This document shows, one piece after another, positions 45,687 through 53,696 of a stretch of DNA of 64,000 nt; position 1 is the first letter of the stretch, and the number at the start of each line of letters is the position of its first letter. The translations under genes were made by a program, and so were the position numbers. Below the pieces are notes generated by a model. It had not been told where the DNA came from. It searched no databases and saw only the letters and a list, made by a program, of their open reading frames with translations. The DNA is from JAWRCU01 sp033542235 (lineage in GTDB: Bacteria > Pseudomonadota > Alphaproteobacteria > Rhizobiales > Rhizobiaceae): NCBI RefSeq assembly GCF_033542235.1, contig NZ_JAWRCU010000015.1, positions 1 to 64,000 on the forward strand, written 5' to 3'.

Positions 45687-47183
45687 TCAAGCCGCCGCTG
45701 GACGCCTGCCCGCAGCGGTTGCAAGCTCGCGGATTCCGGGCTCGATGTGTTGCAGCGCGATCGACGAGATCCCGAGCCTCATGAATCGCGTCGGCTTGTC
45801 GACGCGATTGAAGAAGCGGTCGCCGGGCTCGATGATGACACTGCGGCAGGAAGCCGCGTCGGCCAGCGCACGAGAGTCCGTTCCTTGCGGCCCCTCGAGC
45901 CAGAGCGAGGTACCGCCGGCCGAGTCGGTCGAGCGCCAGTCCGGCAGGAATGCCGAGATTGCCTGGACCAATCGCTTGCGCCTCTCGTCGAAGGCGGTCG
46001 AAAGCCGGCGCACCAGCGCTTCGTGATGGCCGAGCGACAGGAACAGCGCCACCGCGCGCTGATTGTTGGCTGGCGGATGCCTGAGCATGAAACGGCGCAG
46101 CGCCCGAAGCTCCGCCACCAAGTCGGCCGAGGCGACGATGTAGCCGAGCCTCAGGCCCGGCGCGAGCGTCTTCGACATCGAGCCGACATAGATCACGCGG
46201 CCGGATCGATCGAGGCTCTTCAATGCCTGCTGCGGCGCCTCGTCGATGAGCTGGCTGTCGTAGCCGTCCTCGATGACGATCTGGTTGTACTGCTGCGCTC
46301 GGTTGAGCAGGTCCTGCCGCCGCTCCGCGCTGAGCGGCACCATGGTCGGGCAGTGATGGCTGGGCGTCACGAAGACGAAGTCGGCGTCGGTCGGGACCGC
46401 GCCGGTGACAATTCCGGACTTGTCCACCGGGACCGGCTCCACTTCGGCGCCGGCCAGCCGGAAGATGCTGCGCGCGTCCGGATAGCCGGGGTCTTCCATA
46501 GCGACCTTGGTGCCCTTGCCCATCAGCAGCGTTGCCAGCATGTAGAGCGCATTCTGCGCGCCGAGTGTGACGATGATCTCGTCGGGATTGGCGAATATGC
46601 CGCGCCTGGGCAGGAGGCGTGCCTGGATCTGCTCGATCAGCAGCGGGTCGTCGCGGTCGACCATGTCCGCCGCCCAGTTGCGGATTTCCAGCACTGCCAG
46701 CGCCATGCGGTTGCATTCGCGCCATTCGGCGGTCGGAAACAGTGCAGGGTCGAACTGGCCGTAGACGAAGGGATAGGAATATTTGATCCAGTTGTCATGT
46801 TTGGCAGGCTTCGGCATCTCGCTTGCCGCAATGCGGCGCCGCGACTTCCAGTCGATCTCGGCCACCGCGCCGCCATTGGCCTTCTGAGCCGGCTTGGCAG
46901 GAGCAGCCAGGATTTCAGGGTTGACGAAATGGCCGCGCCGCTCGCGCGCGATCAGGAAACCCTGGTCGACGAGCTGCTGAAAGGCGAGCACGACCGTGCC
47001 CCGCGCGACGCCGAGCTTCTCGGCGAGCACGCGGCAGGACGGGAGCGGCATCGAAGCCGCGATCTGACGGTCGAGAATGGCCGCGACGATAGCCTGCCTG
47101 ATTTGGGCTTGCAGCGTCTGGCCAGACTCGGCCGAAATCCGGAACAGCCCCGACCAAATTGCTGTATCGTTCCTTTGCGCCAT
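45687..47183 (-). CDS. MocR-family (GntR/PLP aminotransferase-like) regulator
   Basis: A 498-residue regulator with an N-terminal GntR winged helix (LPSCRVLAEKLGVARGTVV, about residues 47-65) and a fold-type I aminotransferase domain; the PLP Lys is about residue 338 in GSMSKTLAPG. MocR proteins sense amino acids, amines or PLP. The MttB gene downstream on the same strand is a likely target, so an amine or betaine signal is plausible. The upstream gap carries TGG-type half-sites (47227-47259). Confidence 0.92.
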   Translation of the reverse strand: MAQRNDTAIWSGLFRISAESGQTLQAQIRQAIVAAILDRQIAASMPLPSCRVLAEKLGVARGTVVLAFQQLVDQGFLIARERRGHFVNPEILAAPAKPAQKANGGAVAEIDWKSRRRIAASEMPKPAKHDNWIKYSYPFVYGQFDPALFPTAEWRECNRMALAVLEIRNWAADMVDRDDPLLIEQIQARLLPRRGIFANPDEIIVTLGAQNALYMLATLLMGKGTKVAMEDPGYPDARSIFRLAGAEVEPVPVDKSGIVTGAVPTDADFVFVTPSHHCPTMVPLSAERRQDLLNRAQQYNQIVIEDGYDSQLIDEAPQQALKSLDRSGRVIYVGSMSKTLAPGLRLGYIVASADLVAELRALRRFMLRHPPANNQRAVALFLSLGHHEALVRRLSTAFDERRKRLVQAISAFLPDWRSTDSAGGTSLWLEGPQGTDSRALADAASCRSVIIEPGDRFFNRVDKPTRFMRLGISSIALQHIEPGIRELATAAGRRPAAA

Positions 47184-47226
47184 GGCGTGTCCTGGCAGTC
47201 TCTGCCTAGCAGTCTTTTATCTTGAG

Positions 47227-47259
47227 TGGACCTATAGACGATTTTTTTTGGTCTAACCA
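47227..47259. promoter_or_regulatory. Candidate MocR operator
   Basis: TGGACCTA (47227-47234) and TGGTCTAA (47249-47256) form two directly repeated half-sites 22 bp apart; the second is part of TGGT-CTA-ACCA (47249-47259). MocR-type regulators bind direct repeats, and the position 40-75 bp upstream of the MocR gene fits autoregulation. A TTGACA at 47278-47283 on the minus strand may be the -35 box. Confidence 0.35.
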
Positions 47260-47417
47260 GTTGCGCCAACAAGAAATGTCAAGGTTCATGACATAGGCCA
47301 GCGGCATCGCTTTTTCGTGATGCGCGCGACGGAATTGCATGGCTCGACGGGGCGTGACATGGGAAGGCGTCTCGCTCTAAGCTTGCTTCAGCAACACCCG
47401 ATCCGGAGGGTAATCCC

Positions 47418-49061
47418 GTGACACGCTCTGCATTCGAGAAGAAGCTGGACGAACTGCGCAGCCACCGCCTTTCCGCTACCCCTCGGAACATGCGCAAGGC
47501 CTTTGCCGACGACCCGCAGCGGTTCTCGAAATTCTCCGCATCGCTGGGCGGGTTCCTGCTCGACTGGTCGAAATGCGCCGTCACGCCAGAGACAATGAAG
47601 CTTTTGGTCGAGCTCGCCGCTGCCGCAGGCGTCGAGGCGCGACGCGACGCGATGTTCGCGGGCGAGAAGATCAACATCACCGAAGACCGGGCAGTGCTTC
47701 ATGTCGCGCTGCGCGCGCCCGACACGGAGCGCATCGTTGTCGACGGCGAGAACGTCGTGCCGGAAGTGCACAAGGTTCTCGATGCCATGGCCGAATTCGC
47801 CGACGCGGTGCGGTCGGGCAGGGCGCGCGGTGCCACCGGCAAGAACATCACCGATGTCGTCAATATCGGCATAGGCGGCTCGGATCTCGGGCCGGCCATG
47901 GCCACGCTGGCGCTCTCGCCATACCATGACGGCCCGCGCGCACATTTTGTTTCGAACATCGACGGCGCGCATATTGCCGACACGCTGAAGGGCCTCGATG
48001 CCGAGACGACGCTTTTCATTATCGCGTCGAAGACGTTCACGACAGTCGAGACGATGACCAATGCGGAGACTGCCCGCAAATGGGTGGCCGAGGCGCTGGG
48101 CCCGGAGGCTACGCCGCACCATTTCGTTGCAGTCTCGACCGCGCTCGATAAGGTCGCTGCCTTCGGCATCGCTCCGGAGCGGGTCTTCGGTTTCTGGGAT
48201 TGGGTCGGCGGCCGCTATTCGCTGTGGTCGGCAATCGGCCTTCCGATCATGATTGCAATCGGGCCCCGGAATTTCCGCGCTTTTCTCGACGGCGCGCATG
48301 AGATGGACAACCATTTCGCGACTGCCGAACCGCTCGAGAACTTGCCTTTCCTGCTCGGCTTGATCGGCTTCTGGCATCGCGTCGTATGCGGCTATCCCGC
48401 GCGCGCCGTGATCCCCTATGACCAGCGGCTTGCCCGGCTGCCGGCCTATCTCCAGCAGCTCGATATGGAATCGAACGGCAAGACCACGACGCTCGACGGC
48501 TCGGCAGCGGCGACTCCGACCGGCCCGCTGGTCTGGGGCGAGCCCGGCACCAATGGCCAGCACGCTTTCTTCCAGCTCCTGCACCAGGGCACGGACGTCA
48601 TCCCCATCGAGTTCATTGCCGCCGCGAACGGCCACGAACCGCATCTTCGCCACCACCACGACCTGCTCCTCGCCAATTGCCTTGCGCAATCCGAAGCGCT
48701 GATGCGCGGCCGCACGCTGGAGGAGGCGAAAGCGCAGATGACCGCGCGCGGCATGAAGCCGGCCGATGTGGAGCGGATCGCGCCGCATCGCGTCTTTTCC
48801 GGCAACCGGCCGTCGCTGACGATGATCTATGAGAAGCTCGACCCCGCCACGCTCGGCCGTCTGATCGCGCTCTACGAGCACCGGGTTTTCGTCGAGGGCA
48901 CGCTGTTCAATATCAACTCCTTCGACCAATGGGGCGTCGAGCTCGGCAAGGAGCTGGCGACCGGATTGCTGCCCGTCGTCGAGGGCAAGGAAGATGCCGC
49001 AAAGAGCGGCGCCTCGACGGCAGGCCTCGTGCGCCATATCCACGCTTTGCGCGCGGGGTAG
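47418..49061 (+). CDS. pgi: Glucose-6-phosphate isomerase
   Basis: A 547-residue phosphoglucose isomerase that interconverts glucose-6-phosphate and fructose-6-phosphate. The family signatures NIGIGGSDLGPAMA, FIIASKTFTTVETM and GEPGTNGQHAFFQLLHQG are intact. It is full length. It is followed directly by the HAD phosphatase gene (4-bp gap). It complements gnd-zwf elsewhere in the window. Confidence 0.97.
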   Translation: MTRSAFEKKLDELRSHRLSATPRNMRKAFADDPQRFSKFSASLGGFLLDWSKCAVTPETMKLLVELAAAAGVEARRDAMFAGEKINITEDRAVLHVALRAPDTERIVVDGENVVPEVHKVLDAMAEFADAVRSGRARGATGKNITDVVNIGIGGSDLGPAMATLALSPYHDGPRAHFVSNIDGAHIADTLKGLDAETTLFIIASKTFTTVETMTNAETARKWVAEALGPEATPHHFVAVSTALDKVAAFGIAPERVFGFWDWVGGRYSLWSAIGLPIMIAIGPRNFRAFLDGAHEMDNHFATAEPLENLPFLLGLIGFWHRVVCGYPARAVIPYDQRLARLPAYLQQLDMESNGKTTTLDGSAAATPTGPLVWGEPGTNGQHAFFQLLHQGTDVIPIEFIAAANGHEPHLRHHHDLLLANCLAQSEALMRGRTLEEAKAQMTARGMKPADVERIAPHRVFSGNRPSLTMIYEKLDPATLGRLIALYEHRVFVEGTLFNINSFDQWGVELGKELATGLLPVVEGKEDAAKSGASTAGLVRHIHALRAG

Positions 49062-49065
49062 GGGC

Positions 49066-49770
49066 TTGGGGCTGATCAAGGGAATTCTGTTCGACAAGGA
49101 CGGCACGCTTGTCGATTTCGACGCGACCTGGTTCGCGATTGGCGACAGCATGGCGCTGAAGGCGGCCGGCGGCGACCGCAAGCGGGCCAACGACCTGCTC
49201 GCGGCGGCCGGCTACGATTTCGCCGCCGGCAAGTTTCGCGCCGACTCCGTCTTTGCCGCAGGCACCAATGCCGACATCGTCGCGCTCTGGTACCCCGAGG
49301 CCGATCCGGCCAGGCGCGGGTCCATCGTCGCCGAATTCGACAGGTTCACCGCCGAAGCCGGAGCTGCGGGATGCGTCCCGCTCCCGGGCAGCCGGGAAGC
49401 CGTCGCCACGCTGCACGCGTCGGGCTATCGCCTGGGCGTCGCGACCAATGATTCCACGACAGGCGCGGAGAAGACGCTGCTCACGCTCGGTGTCGCTCAT
49501 ATGTTCGACGCGGCTTACGGCTATGATGCAGTCCCACGGCCGAAGCCCGCGCCGGACACGATCATCGCCTTTGCCGATATGACCGGCCTGAAGCCGTCCG
49601 AGATTGCTATGGTCGGCGACAATCGTCACGATCTCGAAATGGCGCGCGCCGGCGGAGCAGGGCTTGCCGTTGGTGTGCTTTCCGGAACAGGAACGCGCGA
49701 CAGCCTTGCTTCCATGGCGGATGTGATCCTCGACTCGATCGCGGACCTGCCTGCTTTGCTGGATCGCTGA
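49066..49770 (+). CDS. HAD-family phosphatase
   Basis: A 234-residue HAD hydrolase of the phosphoglycolate-phosphatase type. Motif I FDKDGTLVDFD, motif II VATNDS, motif III Lys in RPKPAPD and motif IV MVGDNRHDLEMA are all present. It is started at TTG 49066 (LGLIKGILFDKDG), because the first suitable ATG would be inside the fold and GGGGTAGGGG lies upstream. Close packing after pgi suggests co-transcription. Confidence 0.85.
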   Translation: MGLIKGILFDKDGTLVDFDATWFAIGDSMALKAAGGDRKRANDLLAAAGYDFAAGKFRADSVFAAGTNADIVALWYPEADPARRGSIVAEFDRFTAEAGAAGCVPLPGSREAVATLHASGYRLGVATNDSTTGAEKTLLTLGVAHMFDAAYGYDAVPRPKPAPDTIIAFADMTGLKPSEIAMVGDNRHDLEMARAGGAGLAVGVLSGTGTRDSLASMADVILDSIADLPALLDR

Positions 49771-49880
49771 TCCGAGCGGAATGGGCGCCCCTCCCACCGC
49801 TGCCATCTCGGGCAAAGTCAGACGCGACCTGAACATGGAATCGCGAGATTTCGAAGATTATCTGTTCGGATGGCCGACAA

Positions 49881-50633
49881 ATGCCGAGGAAGGACCATCG
49901 CTCGCCGAGGCCGACGGAAGACGTGAACTCCGTCGCTTCAGCGCGTCGCAGGCAGCTCGATCCGCTCGAGTTCATCAAAACGAACCTGCCGATCGAGCCT
50001 GTTCCTGCAATTCCCGACATCCGCCTCCACATGGCTCGTCCGGCGAGCAACCTATGGCGTCTCGTCAGGCAGGGGCCCGGGAACTTCGATCCGCCGTCGC
50101 CATATTGGGCCTATCTCTGGGCCGGCGGCGCGGCTCTCGCCCGCTACTTCCTTGATCATCCGGAAATGGTGAAAGGCCGTCGAGTGCTCGATCTCGGCGC
50201 CGGTTCCGGAATTGTCGGTATCGCTGCAGCCAAGGCCGGCGCGAGCAAGGTGATCGCCGCCGACATCGATCCCTATGCCGCCTTGGCAGTCGATCTCAAT
50301 GCGGCGGCGAACGGCGTTGCCGTAGAGACGATCGTCGGCGACATCATGGGGGGCTCTGCGCCCCCGGCGGATATCGTTGGGATCGGCGATCTGTTCTACG
50401 AGGCCGACCTCGCCGAACGCGTTCTGGGGTTCCTGGACAGCTGCCTTGCTGCCGGCATGACGACGCTGATCGGCGATCCTGGCAGGACCTATCTGCCTCG
50501 CTCACGGCTTCGGCTTCTGGCCGAATATTCGGTGCCCGATTTCGGCGATGTCAAAGGCGCGGCGATGAGCATTGGCTGCGTGTTCATGCTCGACCCGGCG
50601 CAGGTCGCGCCGAGTGTGAGAAACGCCGGGTAG
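49881..50633 (+). CDS. ETF-beta lysine methyltransferase homologue (METTL20-like)
   Basis: A 250-residue class I methyltransferase. Features shared with METTL20/ETFBKMT proteins, as I recall them, are PYWAYLWAGGAALARYFLD, VLDLGAGSGIVGIAAAKAGA (motif I), ADIDPYA, the catalytic-loop-like GIGDLFYEADLA and TLIGDPGRTYLPRSRL. Human METTL20 and an Agrobacterium homologue methylate lysines of the electron-transfer flavoprotein beta subunit. GTG at 49923 with GGAAGAC upstream is an alternative start. The ETF genes are not in the window. Confidence 0.82.
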   Translation: MPRKDHRSPRPTEDVNSVASARRRQLDPLEFIKTNLPIEPVPAIPDIRLHMARPASNLWRLVRQGPGNFDPPSPYWAYLWAGGAALARYFLDHPEMVKGRRVLDLGAGSGIVGIAAAKAGASKVIAADIDPYAALAVDLNAAANGVAVETIVGDIMGGSAPPADIVGIGDLFYEADLAERVLGFLDSCLAAGMTTLIGDPGRTYLPRSRLRLLAEYSVPDFGDVKGAAMSIGCVFMLDPAQVAPSVRNAG

Positions 50634-50707
50634 CGCAATCAAAAGGCTAGATCGGCGTGCGATCGAATCGAACGCACGCCATCCAGCCCGTCGGCCGGCG
50701 GCTGAAG

Positions 50708-51097
50708 CTACTCCTGCAGTTTCGGCGGCTGCTTGCCGGTGACGCTGTGAGTCTGCTCGAGGAACGGCCTGACCTCGATGCTCCCCATGGCGGCCATGGG
50801 GCTCTCCATAGCCAGGCCCATTGCTTCATTGAGATCGCGTGCCTCGATCAGGAAGAAGCCGCCAAGGTGCTCTTTGGTCTCGGCGAACGGCCCGTCGGTG
50901 CTCGACATCCTGCCGTTGCGCAGGCGGATGGTGACCGCCGTCTCCGGCGGTTGCAGCGGTTGCGCCAGGATCAGCCGGCCGCTGTTTCGGACCTTCCAGT
51001 CGAAGTCGACGGAGTCGTCGGTCAGTTCTCTGCTGTCCTTCTCCGACAGCCCCTCCATGAGGCTGGCGTCGACATAGACGAGGCAAGCGTACTTCAT
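50708..51097 (-). CDS. YCII/DGPF-domain protein
   Basis: A 129-residue YCII-related protein (MKYACLVYVDAS at the start and the signature STDGPFAETKEHLGGFFLIEA). These small ferredoxin-fold proteins often travel with ECF sigma factors, but none is present here. AAGGAGAT lies before the start at 51097. It is divergent from the cytochrome bd genes. Confidence 0.9.
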   Translation of the reverse strand: MKYACLVYVDASLMEGLSEKDSRELTDDSVDFDWKVRNSGRLILAQPLQPPETAVTIRLRNGRMSSTDGPFAETKEHLGGFFLIEARDLNEAMGLAMESPMAAMGSIEVRPFLEQTHSVTGKQPPKLQE

Positions 51098-51179
51098 CCG
51101 AGATCTCCTTTTGGAATGCGCGCAAGAATAGTCGTTGCCGCTGTTCCAATTCGACACTGGCAGGATTTTCTTTTTTCTC

Positions 51180-51211
51180 GATAGGCTGAGCTTATGGATA
51201 GGTTGAGCTTA
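51180..51211. promoter_or_regulatory. Direct repeat upstream of cydA
   Basis: GATAGGCTGAGCTTA (51180-51194) and GATAGGTTGAGCTTA (51197-51211) match at 14 of 15 bases with a 17-bp period. They lie about 80-110 bp before the cydA start. They may be binding sites of an oxygen or redox regulator, or a simple duplication. Confidence 0.4.
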
Positions 51212-51288
51212 GTCCAAGTTTATGTTGACGGACGGAGTTGTAGGGTGCTCACTGGCGCGGCCTATCGAACGCGAAGGAGATCGGGATC

Positions 51289-52686
51289 ATGGATCTTGAT
51301 CCAGTCATGCTGTCACGGCTGCAGTTTGCTTGGGTTGTCGGCTGGCACATTCTCCTGCCTGCATTCACGGTCGGGCTGGCATCGTTCATAGCCTTTCTCG
51401 AGGGCGCATATCTTTTCACGCAGCGCTCCGTCTTCATCGACCTTTCCACCTTCTGGCTCAAGATTTTTGCAATCTCCTTCGGCATGGGTGTGGTCAGCGG
51501 CATCGTCATGCCGTTCCAGTTCGGAACCAACTGGAGCCGGTTCTCCGACGCTTCCGCCAACATCATTTCGCCGCTGCTGGCTTATGAGGGCCTGACGGCC
51601 TTCTTCCTGGAGGCGACCTTCCTCGGGGTGCTGCTGTTCGGGCGCAAGCTGGTTTCGACGCCGATGCACTTCGTGGCGGCGCTGCTGGTCGCAGCCGGCA
51701 CGCTGTTCTCGTCGTTCTGGATACTGGCTACCAACAGCTGGATGCAGACGCCATCAGGCTACGAGGTGATCGATGGCCGTTATTTTCCGAAGGACTGGAT
51801 CGAGGCAATCTTCAATCCATCCTTCCCCTACCGGCTCGCCCACACAGTCAGCGCCTTCTATGTAACGACCGCTTTCGTGGTGCTTGGCGTCGGCGCTTAT
51901 ACGATGCGCGCAGGTCGGGCCATCATGCACGGCCGGACGATGCTGCTGCTCGCTCTATGGTTTCTCGCGATCTTCGTTCCATTGCAGGCCATCCTCGGGG
52001 ACTTGCATGGGGTGAATACCCTCGAGCACCAGCCGGCCAAGCTCGCCGCCATCGAAGGCCTTTGGGAAACCGGACGAGGCGTGCCTGCCTCGATAGTCGC
52101 CTGGCCGGATCAGGCTCAGGAGCGCAACATCGGCGAGATCGCCATTCCTAAGCTCGGAAGTCTCTACCTCACGCATTCATGGGACGGCGAAGTCAAGGGG
52201 CTCAAGGATTTCCCGCCCGATCAGCGCCCGCCGGTCGCGATCGTGTATTTCGCGTTCCGTATCATGGTCGGCATTGCCGTGCTGATGCTGCTTACGGTCG
52301 CGACTGGTTTCGTATTGATGGTGCGCAACCGCCTCGATGAGACGAGGTGGTATCTGCGCGTCTGCCAGGTGATGGCCGGAGCCGGTTTCGTCGCCGTCAT
52401 AGCCGGTTGGACGACCACCGAGGTCGGGCGACAGCCCTGGACCATCTACGGGCTGATGCGCACGGCAGAGTCGGTCTCGCCGTCGCTGACCGGCTCGGAC
52501 GTGCTCATTTCGCTCCTGCTTTATGTACTCGTCTATCTCATCGTCTATCCGGTCGGCCTTTTCCTCATGCTGAGACTGGTCTGGAAGGGACCTGCCGTGA
52601 CCGAGGAGGAGGCGGAGCCAATCGAAGCAGGTCATCCGAAAGGGCCGATCGAAGCCCTGCAACCCGCGCCGGAGGCTGTTCCGTGA
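51289..52686 (+). CDS. cydA: Cytochrome bd-type quinol oxidase subunit I
   Basis: A 465-residue inner-membrane subunit carrying haems b558, b595 and d. A haem-ligand His is at about residue 20 (WHILLPAFTVG) and other conserved segments are FGTNW, EGLTAFFLEATFLGV and the GRQPW motif in TTTEVGRQPW. The Q-loop is short, as in the cyanide-insensitive (CioA) type. It reduces oxygen with quinol and is weakly coupled. The cydB start overlaps its stop. Confidence 0.95.
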   Translation: MDLDPVMLSRLQFAWVVGWHILLPAFTVGLASFIAFLEGAYLFTQRSVFIDLSTFWLKIFAISFGMGVVSGIVMPFQFGTNWSRFSDASANIISPLLAYEGLTAFFLEATFLGVLLFGRKLVSTPMHFVAALLVAAGTLFSSFWILATNSWMQTPSGYEVIDGRYFPKDWIEAIFNPSFPYRLAHTVSAFYVTTAFVVLGVGAYTMRAGRAIMHGRTMLLLALWFLAIFVPLQAILGDLHGVNTLEHQPAKLAAIEGLWETGRGVPASIVAWPDQAQERNIGEIAIPKLGSLYLTHSWDGEVKGLKDFPPDQRPPVAIVYFAFRIMVGIAVLMLLTVATGFVLMVRNRLDETRWYLRVCQVMAGAGFVAVIAGWTTTEVGRQPWTIYGLMRTAESVSPSLTGSDVLISLLLYVLVYLIVYPVGLFLMLRLVWKGPAVTEEEAEPIEAGHPKGPIEALQPAPEAVP

Positions 52687-53690
52687 TGGCCCTCGACCTC
52701 GTTCCGGTCTGGACCGTAATCCTTGGCGTAGGCGTGTTCCTCTACGTTGCCCTCGACGGTTTCGATCTCGGCGTCGGCATGCTCTACAACTTCGCCGGCA
52801 GCCGCGAGGATCGCAACCTGATCATGAACTCGATCGCGCCGATCTGGGACGGCAACGAGACATGGCTGATCCTCGGGAGCGTCGGCCTCTACGCCGCATT
52901 TCCGCTGGCGTTCGCGATCATCATTCCGGCGGTCTACTTCCCAGTGCTGCTCATGCTGCTTGCCTTGATCTTCAGAGGGCTTGCGTTCGAGTTCCGTTAT
53001 CGCGACGCAGAGCACCGGACGTTCTGGGATCACGGCTTTGCCTGGGGCTCGGCGCTGGCCGCCTTTGCACAGGGTCTGGTTCTCGGCGCGTTCATACAAG
53101 GGTTCCAGGTCGACGGCAGGCACTTTGCCGGCGGCTCATTCGATTTTTTGACGCCGTTTTCCGTGGTTGTCGGCCTGTGCCTGGTGGCTGGCTATTCGCT
53201 GCTCGGGGCCGGCTGGCTGATCATCAAGACCGAGGGAGAACTGCAGGCCTGGGCACGCAGGCTCGGGCGCGGCAGCTTTGTCGCGACGACCGCCGCGATC
53301 GTCATTGTGAGTGTTTGGACTCCGCTTTCCGATGCGGCCATCGCGGCGCGGTGGTTCAGCTGGCCGAACATCCTCTATCTCGCGCCGGTGCCTATCATCA
53401 CCGCGGCGCTGGTCTGGTATGTCTGGCGTGCCCTCAACAGCACCTCGGATTTCGGTCCGTTTGTCGGCTCGTTGGCCCTCTTCGCCATGTCCTATATCGG
53501 CATCGCCATCAGCCTGTGGCCGATGATCGTGCCGAGGCACTACACGCTCGATCAGGCTGCGGCCTCGCCGAGTACGCAGGCGTTCCTTCTGATAGGCACG
53601 CTCTTCCTGCTGCCGATCGTCCTGGTCTACACGGCGTGGTCCTATTGGGTGTTTCGCGGCAAGGTGAGGGCCGACATCGGGTACCATTGA
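52686..53690 (+). CDS. cydB: Cytochrome bd-type quinol oxidase subunit II
   Basis: A 334-residue membrane partner of CydA with eight to nine helices. Typical sequence DGFDLGVGMLYNF and WDGNETWLILG is present. The start at 52686 overlaps the cydA stop by one base (TGATG); a GTG three bases earlier is equally in frame. No CydX-like small ORF was recognised after it, and no cydCD genes are nearby. Confidence 0.95.
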   Translation: MALDLVPVWTVILGVGVFLYVALDGFDLGVGMLYNFAGSREDRNLIMNSIAPIWDGNETWLILGSVGLYAAFPLAFAIIIPAVYFPVLLMLLALIFRGLAFEFRYRDAEHRTFWDHGFAWGSALAAFAQGLVLGAFIQGFQVDGRHFAGGSFDFLTPFSVVVGLCLVAGYSLLGAGWLIIKTEGELQAWARRLGRGSFVATTAAIVIVSVWTPLSDAAIAARWFSWPNILYLAPVPIITAALVWYVWRALNSTSDFGPFVGSLALFAMSYIGIAISLWPMIVPRHYTLDQAAASPSTQAFLLIGTLFLLPIVLVYTAWSYWVFRGKVRADIGYH

Positions 53691-53696
53691 TAGAAG

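Noticed and set aside
47388..49190. A 600-codon open frame antisense to pgi
   Set aside because: The plus strand is an unmistakable glucose-6-phosphate isomerase; the antisense product shows no domain.
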